Made by a program: the position numbers and the translations under genes
Source: CAZWDL01 sp964632995
Lineage (GTDB): Bacteria > Bacteroidota > Bacteroidia > Chitinophagales > Saprospiraceae
Reading direction: 5' to 3'
Assembly (NCBI GenBank): GCA_964632995.1
Contig: CAZWDL010000019.1
Span: 1-64,000, forward strand
Length of the DNA stretch: 64,000 bases
The notes under the pieces: generated by a model
What the model was told of the DNA's origin: nothing
Databases searched by the model: none
What the model saw: only the letters and a program-made list of their open reading frames with translations
In this document: one piece after another, positions 27,401-35,496 of the stretch
Numbering within the stretch: the first letter of the stretch is position 1
Layout: every line of letters starts with the position of its first letter

Positions 27401-30082
27401 ATGAAGAGGTCCGCTTTTTTAATTATAAGCGCTCTAGGTCTGACTTTTCTGGCTTACTTCTATTGGCTGAATCCAAGGCCGGGCGGCAGTCCCGCTTTCG
27501 CGTTGGACGAGGTAGCCGAGGTTTCTTATGCTCCGGCGAACAGTGATCTTTCCTCACGGGAAGGATTTCTTGGCAGCCGCATGGAAGAAGCGATGCAGCA
27601 CCTGCTGTTGAGCGTTGCTCAAGGAGAACCCGAGTCCGCTGAACGGTCGGCAGGCGCCCTACAGGCTTTGAGTATTTACTACCAGTATGTCAATAATTCA
27701 GGTTTGAAAAAACCGATGAAGCGCCTGGCAGAGAAAGTGGCGGTTACGCCTGTTTCCTCTTCCTATGAGGAGCTCGCTTCGCAGGATCCCGAAAAAAGGA
27801 AGGCTGCGGCGCGCTTGCTTCAGTCTGAAATGCTCGGCTTGTTGTACTACTACCGGGCGACCGGAAAAGGATGGGCCCTGGATAATTGCCTGGACAAAGC
27901 AGATTCAATTCAATCTCATCTGAAACAACAACATCCCGAAACGGCGCAGTACTTCTTGGAGCCACTGGCCTTGCTATATCTTTTTTCAGGGGATGAACAA
28001 TACGGTGATCTTTGTAACATATTGGTTCAGAAGGAGAAAGCTTTTCTTTCTCCTTATAATAAATTTACAAAAAGCCAATTAGTTCGTGAAAAGCTTTCTT
28101 TTTTGAACGGTTTACTGGAAGTTTACCGCTTTCGGCAAGACCACACCTTGTTGAATTTTTGCCGGCAGGCCTGGACGACTATCAGCCAGGAACGGACTCC
28201 CTATGAAGCCCTCACTGCCTGGCTGCAATTCAACGGTGCTATGTATACCTTTACCGGGCAGATGCACTATGCAGGGGAAATCGAACAAACGATATACAAC
28301 GGCTTGCTGGCCGCTCAGTCGCTATTGGAATCTAAAAACGGGGATAAGATCGGAGGCAGGGAAGAAATCGCTATCGGCCTGGCTCAGGTCCCCGCTTATC
28401 TGACGGGGCTGAGAGCGGGAAAACTAACGGTCAATATTTATGAAACGGGATCCTATCAGGTAAGGCTGCCATCGGAGGCCGACGTCCTCCCGCTCAGTTA
28501 TACAATCGATTCGCACTATCCCAATAACGGAACGGTTGAGATGAGCGTTTTCCCCGGTACGGCCGCACGCTTCGCGATCTCGCTAAGGGTGCCTGACTGG
28601 TGTACGCTTTTCGAAGTGCACGCGGGAGAAGAGGTCTACAAAGGACAATCCGGCCAATACCTGGACATCGAAAGAACCTGGCATGATGGAGATATTCTCA
28701 GAATATGCATGACCATGAAGATCCGCCAGGAAAAAAGAGGAGCGAGCTATGTGCTGGCCCGGGGACCGCAGCTGTTGAGTTCACTGGGTGAGGTGGAAGA
28801 GCTGCCTTCGGAATGGAAGGGAAGACAACTCTACTCACTGAATACCGTAAAAGGGAAAGAGAACCAAACCCTGGGGCTGGCGCCCCTGGCCGATGTTTTC
28901 CAGCGGGGAATTGCTCCGCAACCCAATCCGGACAGTATCCGCTTCATAGGAGAATTATCTTCTCCAGCGCTGGAGGAACTGCGTTCGCAACTGGCCGCCT
29001 TCCGCGATGAATTCGGGGGCGCGAATGACTTGCCGGATGTCAAATTCTTCCTTTTCGGAATGGGCAACCGCGCGAAATTCATCTACAAAGACGGCGCCCT
29101 CAAAACGGCCTTCACCGGAGAGACGATCAAATCCTGGGCCATTTCGCATCAAAGCATCGTACCGAATGAATACCAGGTAACCCTTCGTACCCTGGATGGT
29201 GCGCCGGTTATTATTTACGAAAACGAAAGCGGCCTGTATATTCAGGAAGGAGAACAAGCGCCTGTACTGGTAGAAGGAACGGCGGAACCGATCCTGCTCC
29301 CGGATTTCGAGGCCTACCAGTACGCGGAAATCATGAAGGTGCTGCACCACGAAATCCTGATCAGTATTGTCGATAGCCGGCCCCTTCCCAATATTTTTGT
29401 TTACGATACGCCATGGCGCCGGGATGCCGCGATGGCGGCCATGTGCCTGGAAGAAACAGGCAATCAGGATCTGATCAAAGACTGGGTGTTGAATCTCGAG
29501 GCGCCTTACGACTACAACAACAAGATCGATGGGGCGCCGGAGGAGGAAGCCGATAACCTGGGACAAACGCTCTATCTCATTTCGCTCTTTGCCGGTAAGG
29601 AACACCCCATGGTGCAAAGAGTACTGGGCGAAGTACCCAAATTTGAAAAAAACTGGTTTGGAAAAAGATACATCGAAGGCCATACTGATTTTGGCGACCG
29701 GCCCAATTATCAGACCAAATGGCTGAAATACGGACTGCGAAAACTGGGCCTGGAGGATCCCTACCAGATTCCCCATGACAATAACGGCTATAACACGCTT
29801 TTTTGGTGGGATTATAAGGATGCCCTCAAAGAAGAGGAAGACGTGGAAGTGTGGCGCTTTTTCCCCTATATCTCCTGGGCTAAGGATCACTTCTTCGGTA
29901 CGAAGAACAGCCCCATCAGTAACCGGGTTTATCCGTTGACCTGGGAAATCGAGGCCAGCCAGGCAGACTACGAAAAAATGAAACTCATCGATAGCCAGTA
30001 TTTTCTGGAAGACAACTCTTCTCCGCATTCCTGGCATACGGCAGAGATGTTTCTCTACATCCTCGATTTGAAGAAAAAATAA
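27401..30082 (+). CDS. GH127-like protein with a second helical-barrel half, lacking the catalytic cysteines
   Basis: An 893-aa secreted or membrane-anchored protein (one hydrophobic helix near residues 5-24). Residues of about 60-460 follow the GH127 (beta-L-arabinofuranosidase) plan: helical repeats, the YNGLLAAQS segment, then a beta region with ISLRVPDWC, a G-x-Y-L-D-I-E-R-T-W block, GDILRICMTM and VLARGPQLL. The cysteine pair and zinc-ligand glutamate expected between YNGLLAAQS and VNIYETGS are absent. The C-terminal 270 residues look like another alpha/alpha barrel (VYDTPWRRDAAMAAM, NSPHSWHTAEMF-like end). It may be a binding protein or an enzyme with a relocated active site. It is followed by a C16 tract and the UbiA gene. 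Confidence 0.6.
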   Translation: MKRSAFLIISALGLTFLAYFYWLNPRPGGSPAFALDEVAEVSYAPANSDLSSREGFLGSRMEEAMQHLLLSVAQGEPESAERSAGALQALSIYYQYVNNSGLKKPMKRLAEKVAVTPVSSSYEELASQDPEKRKAAARLLQSEMLGLLYYYRATGKGWALDNCLDKADSIQSHLKQQHPETAQYFLEPLALLYLFSGDEQYGDLCNILVQKEKAFLSPYNKFTKSQLVREKLSFLNGLLEVYRFRQDHTLLNFCRQAWTTISQERTPYEALTAWLQFNGAMYTFTGQMHYAGEIEQTIYNGLLAAQSLLESKNGDKIGGREEIAIGLAQVPAYLTGLRAGKLTVNIYETGSYQVRLPSEADVLPLSYTIDSHYPNNGTVEMSVFPGTAARFAISLRVPDWCTLFEVHAGEEVYKGQSGQYLDIERTWHDGDILRICMTMKIRQEKRGASYVLARGPQLLSSLGEVEELPSEWKGRQLYSLNTVKGKENQTLGLAPLADVFQRGIAPQPNPDSIRFIGELSSPALEELRSQLAAFRDEFGGANDLPDVKFFLFGMGNRAKFIYKDGALKTAFTGETIKSWAISHQSIVPNEYQVTLRTLDGAPVIIYENESGLYIQEGEQAPVLVEGTAEPILLPDFEAYQYAEIMKVLHHEILISIVDSRPLPNIFVYDTPWRRDAAMAAMCLEETGNQDLIKDWVLNLEAPYDYNNKIDGAPEEEADNLGQTLYLISLFAGKEHPMVQRVLGEVPKFEKNWFGKRYIEGHTDFGDRPNYQTKWLKYGLRKLGLEDPYQIPHDNNGYNTLFWWDYKDALKEEEDVEVWRFFPYISWAKDHFFGTKNSPISNRVYPLTWEIEASQADYEKMKLIDSQYFLEDNSSPHSWHTAEMFLYILDLKKK

Positions 30083-30129
30083 AACCGCGCATTTCATATC
30101 TCCGCCTTCCCCTCATCCGGTGGAGTATT

Positions 30130-30145
30130 CCCCCCCCCCCCCCCC
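30130..30145. repeat. Homopolymeric C16 tract
   Basis: Sixteen consecutive C residues lie in the 172-nt gap between the GH127-like gene and the HAD-UbiA gene, about 110 nt before the latter's start. Tracts of this length slip during replication. Located near a promoter, it could change transcription of the downstream genes. It might also be a sequencing or assembly length error. Confidence 0.75.
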
Positions 30146-30254
30146 GTAACGGCAAGATGATTGCCAAAGACTTACTGCTCTGTTATACGCAGGCCCCTCC
30201 GCATTGTAAGCTTTATCTTCATTCGGAGAGGCCTTGAATTCTTTGTGATTTCAA

Positions 30255-31775
30255 ATGAAAACGTTGACCATGAAGCCATCATTCCAATCTCCGCCCGGCA
30301 GCGAAAACTTTAAAGAACCGGTACTGGACGAACAGGGACGTAAAGAAACTGTGTTTGCAGAAAGCAAGGTCCCCTTATGTGTAGATCTGGACGGAACGCT
30401 GGTGAAAACCGACACTCTGCTCGAATCAATTCTCATTTTACTGAAAAGGCAACCCTTGTCCCTCTTCGCAATGTTGCTCTGGATGCTGAGAGGTAAGTCC
30501 TTCTTCAAACAGCAGATCGCTGACCGGGTAGACCTGCCGGCCGATACACTGCCTTACCACACCGATTTTCTGACCCATCTTCAGAAAGAATTTTCCCGGG
30601 GCCGAAAATTGGTGTTGGTGACGGCCGCCAACGAGAAGATTGCCGGGGCAGTAGCGGATCATCTGGGACTTTTTGCCCTGTCTTTTGCCAGTGATGACCG
30701 GGTCAACCTGTCGGGAAACCGAAAGCTGGCGCTGTTAGAAGAACAATTTGGGAAAAAGGGCTTTGATTACGCGGGGAACGCCAGCGTCGATTTGCCGATC
30801 TGGCAGGGCGCCGCTTCCGGCATAGTGGTCAATGCCTCCGGCGGTTTGACCCGGAAGGCGAAAGCCGGGGGAAATATTACTCAGGTCTTTTCCGATAAGA
30901 AAAACTATTTCGGGCAATTCGTCCGTGCCATCCGTATGCATCAGTGGGCGAAGAACCTGTTGATTTTCGTTCCCTTGCTGACTGCGCATCTGTATACCGA
31001 CCCGGTTAGCGTAACACAGTCCATATGGGCCTTTTTCGCGTTCAGTTTATGTGCCTCCAGCGTGTACGTTTTGAACGATCTGCTGGATTTGGATGCAGAC
31101 CGGCGTCATGCGAGAAAGCGGAAGCGGCCCTTTGCTGCCGGGAACCTGCCCATTCCACTCGGAGTGGCGGCGATCCCCTGTCTGCTGATCCCCGGTTTCT
31201 GGATTGCCTATTCCCTGAACCCACTTTTCCTTGCTACCCTGCTCAGTTATTACTTCATTACTTTTGCTTACTCCTTTTCCCTGAAGAGGATCGAGCTTAT
31301 CGATGTTTTCACATTAGCCATTCTGTTCACTATGCGCATCTTTGCCGGGGCGGCTGCTATTGGAGTGCTCGTCTCGCAGTGGTTGCTGGCGTTTTCCATA
31401 TTCCTTTTTGTCAGTCTGGCTTTCGCCAAACGCTTTTCCGAACTGCATAACCTGCCGAAAGACAAAGAGAAAGTCGGAGGGCGGGGCTACCTGTCGAAGG
31501 ATCTTCCCATTATCGGGACTTTCGGGACCTCCAGTGGGTATATCTCCATTGTCGTACTCACGCTTTATACTAGTAGTGAGCAGGTAGAGATCCTGTATAC
31601 CTTTCCGGAGCGTCTGTGGGTCATTTGCGTACTGTTGTTTTTCTGGGTGAGCCGGGTTTGGCTACTGGCTTACCGGGGGGAATTAAATGAAGACCCCATT
31701 TTATTCGCCGTAAAAGACAAAGCCAGCTATCTGGTGGGCGCCTTAGCCATCATCACGATGTTCCTCGCCCTTTGA
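30255..31775 (+). CDS. HAD-UbiA fusion, polyprenyl-phosphate pentose-type transferase
   Basis: The N-terminal third is a HAD-family phosphatase: motif I VDLDGTLVKTD at about residues 36-46 and a LVTAAN segment in the motif II region. After about residue 210 comes a UbiA prenyltransferase domain: IRMHQWAKNLLIFVPLL, then YVLNDLLDLDADRRHARKRK carrying the first Asp-rich motif, followed by about eight membrane helices. Family relatives include decaprenyl-phosphate 5-phosphoribosyltransferase, where a separate phosphatase then removes the 5-phosphate. A fused HAD would do both steps. I infer that it makes a polyprenyl-phosphate pentose (ribose-like) donor. The start could also be the ATG at 30270. 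Confidence 0.75.
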   Translation: MKTLTMKPSFQSPPGSENFKEPVLDEQGRKETVFAESKVPLCVDLDGTLVKTDTLLESILILLKRQPLSLFAMLLWMLRGKSFFKQQIADRVDLPADTLPYHTDFLTHLQKEFSRGRKLVLVTAANEKIAGAVADHLGLFALSFASDDRVNLSGNRKLALLEEQFGKKGFDYAGNASVDLPIWQGAASGIVVNASGGLTRKAKAGGNITQVFSDKKNYFGQFVRAIRMHQWAKNLLIFVPLLTAHLYTDPVSVTQSIWAFFAFSLCASSVYVLNDLLDLDADRRHARKRKRPFAAGNLPIPLGVAAIPCLLIPGFWIAYSLNPLFLATLLSYYFITFAYSFSLKRIELIDVFTLAILFTMRIFAGAAAIGVLVSQWLLAFSIFLFVSLAFAKRFSELHNLPKDKEKVGGRGYLSKDLPIIGTFGTSSGYISIVVLTLYTSSEQVEILYTFPERLWVICVLLFFWVSRVWLLAYRGELNEDPILFAVKDKASYLVGALAIITMFLAL

Positions 31776-31798
31776 TTCCAATAAATAATTTTGCGAAA

Positions 31799-33160
31799 AT
31801 GACTACAGATGCCTTTCTTCTAAAAATGCGGGCTGTTGTGCTAAGGCTAAACGGCGGTCTGGCAAAGCAAAATACGGGTATCGGAAAAGAGGGACTGTGG
31901 ACCCGTATTGCGAGCCGGAAAAAGCCGCTTATGCCGGGTATGGGCTTGCTGCTGGCAATGTTTGTTTTTTACATTTACCTGGGGTTCACGCTGGCCAGAG
32001 CGGAGGTGTTCCAGGATATGGACATACTCTTTGAACTCGATGTACCCCGGGTGATCAATGACCTGACCAACTTTTCGGAGGGGCATCATCGCACTTACGT
32101 GCACCCCATTTACGTTTTACTGGTCAATCCATTGGGGTCTTTCCTCCACCTGCTGACCGGCACACAGACAGGGGCTGCGATGATGATCAACTCCTTTCTG
32201 GGCGCCCTGGGCGTGTCGTTAGCCTTTACTTTTTTCTATTTATTCGGCGGGCCTCTGTTCAACAGCTTATTACTGGCGTTGGTGTTCGGCTTATCCATGA
32301 GTCAGATAATCCTCTTTGCTTCACCGGAAACCGGATCCCTGGCGGTGGTGAGTTTGCTACTCACTTACATCCTTTTCCTTTACGGGCTGCAAAAAAAACA
32401 GTTACCCTGGAAATGGTGGGTTTTTGCCGGGGTGCTTACCCTGGGAGTCACTACGACCAATTTTGTGCAGACCTTTATTGCCTTCTCGTTGCTTTCTTTT
32501 GTGCTGTATAAGGAGAATGTTTCCTTCATACGACTGGGCGCGAATATCGTGCGATATGGTTTCTGGGTCCTTGGCATTACCGCGGGCCTGGCCTTGATAC
32601 AGAAAGTGATCTATCCCAACTCCAGCTTGTTCTTTTTACCTGCTGCTTACGCCGAGGAGTCCGGTTACGCAAGCCTGCTCGTTCTGGAAGAACCACTACT
32701 GGTAGCCGGTCAGGAATTAAAGCAATTTTTTCTGGTAAATTTCATCGCCCCTTTTCCGGATACCTTTGCCATGCCGGAGCGCGGCACGGTGGGCGTCACC
32801 TTTTCCAGTTCCTGGAATTATTCCGCAGTCGGCTATGTGGCTTTAGCCCTGTGGGTAGGGGTATTGATCTTCGGCATGGTGAAGAGCTGGAGTTACCGTA
32901 AACTGATGCCTTTTTTTCTGGGCATAACCCTGTGCCTTTTATTTAACCTGCTGTTACACAGCATCTACGGAGTAGGTGAAAAAGGCAAGATTGAATATCT
33001 GGTATACGCGGGAAATTTCTCTTTTCTCATCATGGCCTTTCTAAGTCCGTTCGCCCGTTCTTCCAGTCGCTGGATTACTATCCTGCTTCTTGTACTGATC
33101 GTTTTAATGGGGGTGAATAACTTGCTGGTATACAGGGATATTTTGTCTGCCTATCAATAG
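31799..33160 (+). CDS. GT-C-like membrane protein, paralogue 1
   Basis: A polytopic protein of about 453 aa with roughly ten hydrophobic helices. Just after the first helix is DILFELDVPRV, an acidic E-x-D motif in the expected place for the metal/acceptor site of GT-C glycosyltransferases, then HHRTYVHPIYVLLVNPLG. The 35496-36827 product has the same motifs and the same C-terminal SIYGVGEK and AFLSP blocks. The frame extends to a TTG at 31772 overlapping the UbiA stop; ATG 31799 is preferred, 23 nt past that stop. Close coupling to the HAD-UbiA gene suggests that it uses the lipid-linked pentose made there. Function is inferred, not proved by motif. Confidence 0.55.
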   Translation: MTTDAFLLKMRAVVLRLNGGLAKQNTGIGKEGLWTRIASRKKPLMPGMGLLLAMFVFYIYLGFTLARAEVFQDMDILFELDVPRVINDLTNFSEGHHRTYVHPIYVLLVNPLGSFLHLLTGTQTGAAMMINSFLGALGVSLAFTFFYLFGGPLFNSLLLALVFGLSMSQIILFASPETGSLAVVSLLLTYILFLYGLQKKQLPWKWWVFAGVLTLGVTTTNFVQTFIAFSLLSFVLYKENVSFIRLGANIVRYGFWVLGITAGLALIQKVIYPNSSLFFLPAAYAEESGYASLLVLEEPLLVAGQELKQFFLVNFIAPFPDTFAMPERGTVGVTFSSSWNYSAVGYVALALWVGVLIFGMVKSWSYRKLMPFFLGITLCLLFNLLLHSIYGVGEKGKIEYLVYAGNFSFLIMAFLSPFARSSSRWITILLLVLIVLMGVNNLLVYRDILSAYQ

Positions 33161-33204
33161 CGCACCCCGGTTCTTTTTTTCCAGTCCATAAATCTTGGTA
33201 TTAC

Positions 33205-35496
33205 ATGCTATTTTCAACATTGAGATTCGGAGGCGGTTTTGTATCGCTGTTGTCGTTGTTTGTGTTAATGACCGCCTGTGCTGAAGAAGAACCACCGGCT
33301 GCTGCTCCGGCGCCCGCCCAGGGCAAGGAAGATTACGAATACGTCGATTGGGGCCATTACCTGGGTGATCCCGGTGTCAGCCACCACTCCCTGCTCGATC
33401 AGATCAGTACGGAGAACGTCGGCCAGCTCGAAGTGGCCTGGTCTTACAGCACCGGGGACGGCAGCGACGAAGGCCGCAGCCAGATACAATGCAACCCCCT
33501 GATCATCGACGGTATTTTATACGGAACTACGGCCCAGCTCAGAGCCTTTGCCCTCGATGCAGAAACCGGAGAGGAAATATGGACTTTTGACCTCTTCGAA
33601 GGGGAGTTTTCTTTTTACGGCTGGGGCGTTAACCGGGGATTGGCTTTCTGGACCGACGGGCAGGAAAAGAGAATCCTCTATACAGTCGGTTATTATTTAT
33701 TTGCGCTGGACGCCACTACTGGAACCCTGATTCCCGAATTCGGTTCAGACGGAAGGGTAGACCTGCGCCGTGACCTGGATATCAAGGGCCACTTCTGGCA
33801 GGCTCTCAGTGACATATTCGGTAATTTTCCGAATATTAAGCGCCGTGATATCAAGCGCTTGTTCATCGACGACCGTTTTGTCATCGCCACTTCTCCGGGA
33901 GTGATCTACGAAGATCTGTTTATCCTGGGAAGCCGGGTGACGGAAACCAAAGGTGCGGCGCCGGGCCATATCAGGGCGTTCAACGTACGAACCGGAGAAA
34001 TCGAATGGATTTTCCACACCATTCCGCAGCCCGGAGAATTTGGATACGAAACCTGGCCGGAAGACGCCTGGGAAACGGCGGGCGGCGCCAATTCCTGGGC
34101 AGGCATGAGCATCGATACGAGCCGGGGCGTCGTGTATATTCCCACGGGGTCGGCCACCTTTGACTACTACGGCGGAGACCGCAGGGGCGAAAACCTCTTT
34201 GCCAACAGCCTGATTGCCTTGGACGCTGCAACGGGTGAGCGAGTCTGGCATTTCCAGACGGTTCACCACGATTTGTGGGACCGGGACCTCCCCGCCCCGC
34301 CCAACCTGTTGACGCTGGAGAGAGAGGGAAAAAAAGTAGAGGCAGTGGCCCAGATTACTAAAACGGGCTTCGTCTTCGTCTTTGACCGGGATACAGGAGA
34401 ACCGCTTTTCCCTGTTGAAGAGACACCTGTGCCCCCCTCCCGGCTCAAGGGGGAAGAGGCTTGGCCAAGCCAGCCAATTCCTGTCCGTCCACCTCCCTTT
34501 GCCCGTCAGCGTTTTGAGGAGTCGGACATCACACGTCGCACGCCGGAGGCGTATGAGTACGTCAAGTCCAGGTGGGAGCAACTGGAAAAGGGGCAGCTAT
34601 TTATTCCTCCAAGCGTTGAGGGCACTATCGTTTTTCCCGGTATCGACGGGGGTGGCGAGTGGGGCGGCGCCGCGGTGGATACTTCGGGCGTGCTCTACGT
34701 CAATGCCAGTGAGATGCCGTTCATCATGAAAGCCATTCCCAATTTTCAGGGGCAGGGCGAAGAGGTGATGGCCGTGAAGGGAAAGCTCCTCTACAACACC
34801 TATTGTATTACCTGTCATGGTGAAGATCTTAAAGGAACGGCCAGCTTTTCTTCTCCCGGTCTGATTGGCGTACAGGAAAAACTGGAGAAGGAAGAAATCA
34901 AAACGATCATCACGGAGGGTAGGGGAGCGATGCCTTATTTCCAGAATCTTTCTGATAGCGAAGTAGAGGATGTCGTCGCTTATATCAGCAATCCGGATCA
35001 GGCGCCTACGCAGGCTTCCCTCGAGGAAGGCGAAAAGGCCGCAGCGGATCCTTCCATGATGCCTTATACCGTTACCGGTTACAATCGCTTTTACGATCAG
35101 GATGGCTTCCCGGCAGTAACCCCTCCCTGGGGCACTTTAACCGCTCTTGACCTCAACGAAGGGACGATCCGCTGGAAAATTCCACTGGGCCATCATCCGG
35201 GATTACCCCCGGCGGAAGGCGAACCCTCCGGTTGCGAAAATTACGGCGGACCAATTGTCACAACGGGGAACGTACTGTTCATCGCCGCCACCATGGATGA
35301 AAAAATGCGGGCTTTCGACAAACGCGATGGAAGCCTGCTGTGGGAAACGGAGCTGCCGGCAGCCGGTTACGCAACCCCGGCTACCTACGCCATCAACGGC
35401 AAACAGTACGTGGTGATCGCCTGTGGCGGCGGCAAGTTGGATACCCGATCAGGGGATACCTATATCTCTTTTGCTCTACCAGACAGCCTACAGTAA
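33205..35496 (+). CDS. PQQ-dependent dehydrogenase lipoprotein with inserted cytochrome c domain
   Basis: The signal peptide ends in the lipobox LMTAC (Cys25). The mature protein is an eight-bladed quinoprotein propeller of the membrane/soluble glucose dehydrogenase family, with tryptophan-docking repeats such as AFDAETGE-like ALDAETGEEIWTF, ALDAATGERVWHF and ALDLNEGTIRWKI. A haem-binding CITCH (Cys534, Cys537, His538) lies in a cytochrome c domain inserted before the last blades. Such enzymes oxidise sugars or alcohols outside the inner membrane and pass electrons on through the haem. Placed between two GT-C-like paralogues, it may oxidise a glycan or lipid-linked sugar. The substrate is unknown. 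Confidence 0.83.
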   Translation: MLFSTLRFGGGFVSLLSLFVLMTACAEEEPPAAAPAPAQGKEDYEYVDWGHYLGDPGVSHHSLLDQISTENVGQLEVAWSYSTGDGSDEGRSQIQCNPLIIDGILYGTTAQLRAFALDAETGEEIWTFDLFEGEFSFYGWGVNRGLAFWTDGQEKRILYTVGYYLFALDATTGTLIPEFGSDGRVDLRRDLDIKGHFWQALSDIFGNFPNIKRRDIKRLFIDDRFVIATSPGVIYEDLFILGSRVTETKGAAPGHIRAFNVRTGEIEWIFHTIPQPGEFGYETWPEDAWETAGGANSWAGMSIDTSRGVVYIPTGSATFDYYGGDRRGENLFANSLIALDAATGERVWHFQTVHHDLWDRDLPAPPNLLTLEREGKKVEAVAQITKTGFVFVFDRDTGEPLFPVEETPVPPSRLKGEEAWPSQPIPVRPPPFARQRFEESDITRRTPEAYEYVKSRWEQLEKGQLFIPPSVEGTIVFPGIDGGGEWGGAAVDTSGVLYVNASEMPFIMKAIPNFQGQGEEVMAVKGKLLYNTYCITCHGEDLKGTASFSSPGLIGVQEKLEKEEIKTIITEGRGAMPYFQNLSDSEVEDVVAYISNPDQAPTQASLEEGEKAAADPSMMPYTVTGYNRFYDQDGFPAVTPPWGTLTALDLNEGTIRWKIPLGHHPGLPPAEGEPSGCENYGGPIVTTGNVLFIAATMDEKMRAFDKRDGSLLWETELPAAGYATPATYAINGKQYVVIACGGGKLDTRSGDTYISFALPDSLQ

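Noticed and set aside
28955..30097. 380-codon open frame opposite the GH127-like gene
   Set aside because: It is antisense to a long gene with clear family motifs, and its translation lacks any domain sense.
35340..35495. 52-codon upstream extension of GT-C-like paralogue 2
   Set aside because: It lies inside the PQQ dehydrogenase coding sequence in another frame.
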